Source: Cyanobacteria bacterium Co-bin13 (lineage in GTDB: Bacteria; Cyanobacteriota; Cyanobacteriia; Phormidesmidales; Phormidesmidaceae). From it: a stretch of 8,921 nucleotides of DNA. Shown here piece after piece: positions 5,790-8,921 of this stretch. The DNA lies in the NCBI GenBank assembly GCA_014534385.1, contig JACVRP010000129.1, forward strand, positions 1 to 8,921. The letters run 5' to 3'. Made by a program: the position numbers and the translations under genes. The notes beneath the pieces are model-generated. The model saw nothing but the letters and a program-made list of their open reading frames with translations. It did not search any database and was not told the origin of the DNA. Each line of letters starts with the position of its first letter. Within the stretch, counting starts at the first letter, position 1.

Positions 5790-5905
5790 ATGCTACAAGC
5801 ATACTACAAAAATATTACTTGTCGCCAGGTATACTACAAGTTCTCCTGATTGGTTTCCAGAAGAAGCTGAAGCTGAATTTTTGAGAGAAGTCTAGGTTGT
5901 AGTAT
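5790..5905. promoter_or_regulatory. Four-copy ATACTACAA operator-like array
   Basis: The 9-mer ATACTACAA occurs at 5801-5809 and 5831-5839, and as ATGCTACAA (one change) at 5790-5798, all in the same orientation. An inverted exact copy (TTGTAGTAT) is at 5897-5905. The starts of the direct copies are 11 and 30 bases apart, about one and three helical turns. The inverted copy overlaps the likely -10 box of the plus-strand gene. The array fills the space between two divergent genes, as expected for binding sites of a shared regulator. The regulator is not known to me, and none is encoded next to it. Confidence 0.65.
5812..5839 (-). promoter_or_regulatory. Weak promoter candidate for the small gene
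   Basis: On the minus strand TTGTAG (5839-5834, part of one ATACTACAA copy) and TAATAT (5817-5812) stand 16 bases apart. Match to consensus is limited (three and four of six). If real, transcription would start near 5805 and leave a leader of about 70 bases before the ATG at 5732, with two motif copies inside or beside the start site. Confidence 0.3.
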
Positions 5906-5908
5906 AAA
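5881..5908 (+). promoter_or_regulatory. Probable promoter of the allA-like gene
   Basis: TTGAGA (5881-5886) and TATAAA (5903-5908) are separated by 16 bases and each match the sigma-70 consensus at four or five of six positions. They lie 72 bases before the ATG at 5980. The inverted TTGTAGTAT copy (5897-5905) overlaps the -10 box, so a protein bound there would block polymerase; this is inference. Confidence 0.5.
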
Positions 5909-5979
5909 CCCCTGCCTTCAGAAGCTGCTTGCCGCTGGCAGTCAGCCGATAATGAAAGAGCCGATCACCTCTTCTAGCC

Positions 5980-6471
5980 ATGAGTGAGTCTGCTACAGTT
6001 CAAGTTCTGCCTGTGCAACGCCTTACCCCCGAGCAGTTTGCGCCGTTTGGTCAGGTCATTTACCCCAGCCCAGATGGCCTACCGTTTGGGCCTGACGATG
6101 CACAGCTACAGCTGCAAAACGGCATTCCCCGGTTTTACATCATGCAGCTTGAGCATCAGGGGCTGCGCTTCCATAAAATCACCCGGCATCAGCAGTGCAC
6201 CCAGTGTTTAGGCGCGCTGGAGGGCAAGGATTGGCTGATTGCGGTGGCTCCTCCCGGCCCTGCTGCCGCCCCTGAACCCGAAGCCATAAAAGCCTTTCGC
6301 ATTCCTGGTAACTGCTTTATTAAGCTGGAGGTCGGCACTTGGCATGCCGGGCCGCACTTCGAGGCAGATACGATCAGCTTCTACAACTTGGAGCTGAGCG
6401 ATACCAACATCAGCGATCACGAAACCTGTGATTTAACCAAGACTTTTGGTCTGGCTTTTGAGCTGACTTAG
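5980..6471 (+). CDS. allA: Ureidoglycolate lyase family protein (AllA-like)
   Basis: A 163-residue soluble cupin-fold protein resembling AllA, which splits ureidoglycolate to glyoxylate and urea in allantoin breakdown. Seen: an N-terminal LTPEQFAPFGQVI block typical of the family, FHKITRH (64-70) with Gln75 nearby where AllA has its conserved HPLGTQ stretch, WLIAVAPP, and WHAGPHF (121-127) where E. coli AllA has WHHPLF. The tail SDHETCDL fits the SDNCDVE region. The length equals the usual 160-170 residues. The start ATG at 5980 has no Shine-Dalgarno; a promoter candidate lies 72 bases upstream. No other purine or ureide gene is in the window, so the physiological substrate is uncertain and the family name is safer than the reaction. 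The gene is divergent from the small 64-aa gene and convergent with the GH51 gene, whose stop is only nine bases away. Confidence 0.78.
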   Translation: MSESATVQVLPVQRLTPEQFAPFGQVIYPSPDGLPFGPDDAQLQLQNGIPRFYIMQLEHQGLRFHKITRHQQCTQCLGALEGKDWLIAVAPPGPAAAPEPEAIKAFRIPGNCFIKLEVGTWHAGPHFEADTISFYNLELSDTNISDHETCDLTKTFGLAFELT

Positions 6472-6478
6472 GCAGCTC
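6460..6478. terminator. Small hairpin between convergent allA and GH51 genes
   Basis: GAGCTG (6460-6465) and CAGCTC (6473-6478) form a 6-bp stem around a 7-base loop that contains the allA stop codon. It sits between two convergent genes whose stops are nine bases apart, where a two-way terminator would be expected. No T tract follows on either strand, so the call is weak. Confidence 0.3.
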
Positions 6479-6480
6479 AT

Positions 6481-8211
6481 CTAAGCTCTAGGAATTTCAA
6501 GAATGCTGACAGAGCGTTTGGGCAGCATCACCTGAAGGCTTTGTCCTTGGGTAGACAGGGGTTTGGCGGTAATTTCTCCCACACTGAGCCGCTGACTGTC
6601 TGGGGGAGCGGGCCGCCGTTCGCTGAACAGATGGTGCGTTACTGCATTGCCAATGGCCGAAAAGTCTGAGAGGTCGAGAGCAACTCGCAAGTCTCGATCA
6701 AAGCTGCGGTTAATAATGTGGACATAAACCGTGTCTTCATCCGCTGTTGCGACCAGATCGATGAGGGCAATCTCTGCTTCAGGGCTTCTGGCCCAACCCA
6801 TATCAAAGGGCTGACGGTAGCGGGGCACCTCTAACGACTCGACGCTGAGCAGGCTAGAGCCATGATGTTTGCTGTAGAACTGCGTGATTTGGCCCTGGGG
6901 CAAAAAGTAGGGCGGGGTTTGGGCGGTAGGGTCAACGCGAATGCTGGTGATATCCCAACTGGCTCCGACCAGCATGGACTGACATGCGATCGCAATCTCA
7001 TCCCCATGCCGCATCATCCCATTCAAAAATCCGGCTGCCCCCAAGCCTGACGCTAGCGGCCAATCAATTGCCGGAGGCGGCTCCAGTTCATCAAAGCCCC
7101 AACCATTCCAGTTCCACTCAGTCACCGCAATCTGATAGCCCAACGACTGGGCAAACTGAGTGTGATTGGCCACTGCCTGATTAACGCCCGACTCGGAAAA
7201 GTGGCCTGGCATAGCCACCCAAGCATTCCACCAGTCGATAGCTGCCATCGCACGACTAGCGACAGGCTCTCCGTCCTGCTTCACCTCCCGAACGTGCCCC
7301 GGCGCATAGCTGTGAAAGGCAACATACTTCACCCGATTACGGATCGCTGCATCAGCCAAGACCGTTCTTTCCACGCCTTGGCCCATAGTGCCATCAATAA
7401 TCAGCTCAACGCTGGGATCCACTGCATCAATAGCCTGGATGTAAGCCTTTAAGCACTGCAGGTACCACTGGGCCAAATCGACAGGCTCAGACAACCCTGT
7501 TCCTTCCCGGACTCGCCGCCGAAAGCCCTCCAGCCAAGTCTCATTACCGATTTGAATGTATTCAACCCGGTATGGTTCAGCATGACCATTTTCTCGCCGC
7601 ACCGCTGGCCAATCCGGCATGCCCTCAGGCAATGCTGCACCAGCTGGGGCATTGGCATAGGCTACAAGGCCAGCCACCCTAAGCGCGGCCTCTTCTAGAG
7701 GGAGCCTGCGAGATAGGGCATCTAAAAAGTTGACGACCAGTATCGTTTCCGTTCCCAGCTGGTCCCGTAGCTGGAAGTACTCATCTAGGCCAAACTGATT
7801 GGTGATTTTTTTGCCGCTGTAGCCAATCGTCACCGGACGCTTAGGGTCTCGACCCGGCACATTGCTGATCAAGTCACGCCAATCGATGTAGTCTACATCG
7901 GTCCCCCCTGGAAAACGAAGCAGGGGAATGTTCATTTGCCTCATCAGCTCAACCGCAGCCGGTTGAATCTGCTGAGTGCCCGGCTCTAGCGAAACTTCAG
8001 GCCCAGGCTCTCCCCAGCTAGCCCGCTCTAAAAAATGACCAAACAGGCGATCATCAATCTGCGCGACTGGCTCATCTTGAATCGTGAAACTGACCGCCTC
8101 CTGTGCCTGAAACCTGATCCCACCTAGGGAAAGCAAGTAGGAAACTGCCAGGGCCAAGGCAAAGCACAGCCCCAAAAAAAGGAGTCGCTTTCGAACGGTG
8201 AATCGCGTCAA
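6481..8211 (-). CDS. GH51-type alpha-L-arabinofuranosidase with N-terminal membrane anchor or signal
   Basis: A 576-residue retaining glycoside hydrolase, predicted to release arabinofuranosyl units from polysaccharides outside the cytoplasmic membrane. Residues 7-32 (RKR followed by a long hydrophobic stretch) form a signal peptide or membrane anchor. The catalytic barrel shows GH51 marks: FGHFLER (57-63), RFPGG with a following DYIDWRD (99-113), TNQFGLDEYF (137-146), the acid/base Glu224 in QIGNETW, HSYAP (300-304), and the nucleophile Glu365 in VTEWNWN. A beta-sandwich C-terminal domain (about 430-576) follows. The start is odd: there is no ATG or GTG before residue 90, and the first possible start is a TTG immediately after the TAG of the upstream gene, in the same frame. 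The positive RKR then hydrophobic run right after this TTG supports it. It is coupled to the membrane-protein gene. Substrate specificity within the clan cannot be fixed from sequence. Confidence 0.82.
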   Translation of the reverse strand: MTRFTVRKRLLFLGLCFALALAVSYLLSLGGIRFQAQEAVSFTIQDEPVAQIDDRLFGHFLERASWGEPGPEVSLEPGTQQIQPAAVELMRQMNIPLLRFPGGTDVDYIDWRDLISNVPGRDPKRPVTIGYSGKKITNQFGLDEYFQLRDQLGTETILVVNFLDALSRRLPLEEAALRVAGLVAYANAPAGAALPEGMPDWPAVRRENGHAEPYRVEYIQIGNETWLEGFRRRVREGTGLSEPVDLAQWYLQCLKAYIQAIDAVDPSVELIIDGTMGQGVERTVLADAAIRNRVKYVAFHSYAPGHVREVKQDGEPVASRAMAAIDWWNAWVAMPGHFSESGVNQAVANHTQFAQSLGYQIAVTEWNWNGWGFDELEPPPAIDWPLASGLGAAGFLNGMMRHGDEIAIACQSMLVGASWDITSIRVDPTAQTPPYFLPQGQITQFYSKHHGSSLLSVESLEVPRYRQPFDMGWARSPEAEIALIDLVATADEDTVYVHIINRSFDRDLRVALDLSDFSAIGNAVTHHLFSERRPAPPDSQRLSVGEITAKPLSTQGQSLQVMLPKRSVSILEIPRA

Positions 8212-8865
8212 CTACTGGGACGTTGCCTCAGCCAGCGGGGGACGCCAGCAAAGATAGCACAACGGACCCAGCAGCGGCACCAGCGCCACAGTCCAAAACA
8301 GAGCGGGGCTATAAATTCCGCGCCTGGCCATGTCGTCGTCTAGCAGGTCTGTTAGCGGAAAAAACAGACACATCAAACAAAAGTCGAGGGAAATTAGGTG
8401 AACAAAGTGTCGAGTTTGAAACTGCTGCACGTAGTCACCCCAATCTCCTGCAATCACCGCATAGGCAACCAGAATGCCGGTAATTACCAGCAGTGTGACG
8501 CCTGTTGATCGCTGATCGAGCTTGCCGATCACCTGATCCTTCTGTCCGTCAAACGACTGATTCGGTTGGCGCAACAGCAGGTAGGGCGTCAGGCAAAGAA
8601 CGCCTGTGAAGTTAGACCCCAAAAAGGGCGGCCACGCTCGAATTGGCTGCATTCGACCATCGGCAAACATCAGGCAGGCATAGATCATCGGCCACACTCC
8701 CATGAGGCTAAAGATTGCCGGGAGATAGGCATTCAAGTCGCCCCATTGGAGGGTCAGCAGCTTACGCGCAACAAACCAGGTGTAGGCCCGATCCAGCGGA
8801 GCCAGCCAGATGGTATAAACCACAAAACTAAGCCAGATGAGCCCCAGCACAATGCGCCTGCCCAT
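8212..8865 (-). CDS. Conserved six-helix membrane protein of unknown function
   Basis: I cannot name this 217-residue protein. It has six probable membrane helices at about 5-22, 47-68, 81-98, 122-140, 153-174 and 187-207. The short loops hold several charged residues, and the motif TDLLDDDMARRG lies between helices five and six. The style resembles conserved cyanobacterial and plastid membrane proteins that carry a DDMxRRG-like loop, but this is from memory and not a family assignment. The start ATG at 8865 is preceded by GAGGAAAT with a nine-base spacer after AGGA, a fair ribosome site. The stop TAG is at 8214-8212 and the next codon is the presumed TTG start of the GH51 gene in the same frame, so the two are surely one transcript and probably translationally coupled. 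The promoter lies in or beyond the last 56 bases of the window. Confidence 0.75.
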   Translation of the reverse strand: MGRRIVLGLIWLSFVVYTIWLAPLDRAYTWFVARKLLTLQWGDLNAYLPAIFSLMGVWPMIYACLMFADGRMQPIRAWPPFLGSNFTGVLCLTPYLLLRQPNQSFDGQKDQVIGKLDQRSTGVTLLVITGILVAYAVIAGDWGDYVQQFQTRHFVHLISLDFCLMCLFFPLTDLLDDDMARRGIYSPALFWTVALVPLLGPLCYLCWRPPLAEATSQ

Positions 8866-8921
8866 GATCTGATTTCCTCAAAGTGCTACTTCTCAGCTTC
8901 TGAGCAGCGTGGCAAAGTAAC

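Larger units (their letters stand above)
3191..6993. repeat. Six HIP1 octamers (GCGATCGC)
   Basis: GCGATCGC occurs at 3191, 3992, 4613, 5150, 5603 and 6986, each eight bases long. All are inside coding sequence. A density of six in 8.9 kb is far above chance and is a cyanobacterial genome mark. The first 3.1 kb and the last 1.9 kb have none, which may be chance. Confidence 0.85.

Noticed and set aside
5790..5839. The repeated 9-mers as a CRISPR array or LexA boxes
   Set aside because: The units are too short and unevenly spaced for CRISPR. The spacing of the half-sites does not fit the cyanobacterial LexA consensus as I recall it.
8174..8180. Seven-T run (minus strand) in the GH51 signal region as a phase-variation switch
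   Set aside because: Seven bases is short for slippage-based switching, and TTT TTG codons are expected in a hydrophobic signal segment.
8892..8904. CTCAG-CTT-CTGAG hairpin near the window end
   Set aside because: A 5-bp stem with a 3-base loop is common by chance, and the neighbouring gene lies outside the window.

Overview
The window looks like the chromosome of a filamentous or Leptolyngbya-like cyanobacterium. The evidence is six HIP1 octamers (GCGATCGC at 3191, 3992, 4613, 5150, 5603 and 6986), a cyanobacterial-type NAD kinase, an NblR-type response regulator, a DUF2949 protein (a cyanobacterial family) and GTAGAGA-type dispersed palindromes. The genus assignment is inference. Most genes look like ordinary chromosomal housekeeping or lineage genes. 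I see no phage, transposon, CRISPR array, tRNA or rRNA.

Layout: (1) 1-1553, plus strand: the 3' part of an NAD kinase gene, then, 56 bp on, the gene for the phycobilisome-degradation regulator NblR. The receiver domain lacks the metal-binding acidic pair and the Thr/Ser switch residue. (2) 1643-2332, plus strand: an exported DUF192 lipoprotein candidate. (3) 2333-2797: a 465-bp gene-free leader holding four copies of an 8-bp tandem repeat, two overlapping hairpins, and a perfect hairpin four bases before a very strong Shine-Dalgarno. It leads into a 63-aa DUF2949 gene that ends in a clear intrinsic terminator. (4) 3077-5406, minus strand: a HEAT-repeat protein gene upstream of a class V PLP aminotransferase gene (alanine/serine-glyoxylate type), with a dispersed inverted repeat between them. 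(5) 5538-5979: a divergent promoter region between a small, unrecognised 64-aa gene (minus) and an allA-like ureidoglycolate lyase gene (plus). It carries four copies of the 9-mer ATACTACAA, three direct and helically phased, one inverted over the plus-strand -10 box. (6) 6481-8865, minus strand: a six-helix membrane protein gene followed without any gap, and in the same frame, by a membrane-anchored or secreted GH51-type alpha-L-arabinofuranosidase gene that seems to start at TTG directly after the TAG stop.

How the genes relate: nadK-nblR joins NADP supply with stress-driven antenna breakdown and may be one transcript. The aminotransferase acts in glyoxylate/photorespiratory nitrogen metabolism. 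AllA also produces glyoxylate, but it is transcribed separately and no other ureide gene is present. The membrane protein and GH51 pair look translationally coupled. The leads most worth following are the phased ATACTACAA array, the TAG-TTG junction and the structured leader of the DUF2949 gene. I cannot identify a wholly new multi-gene system here.
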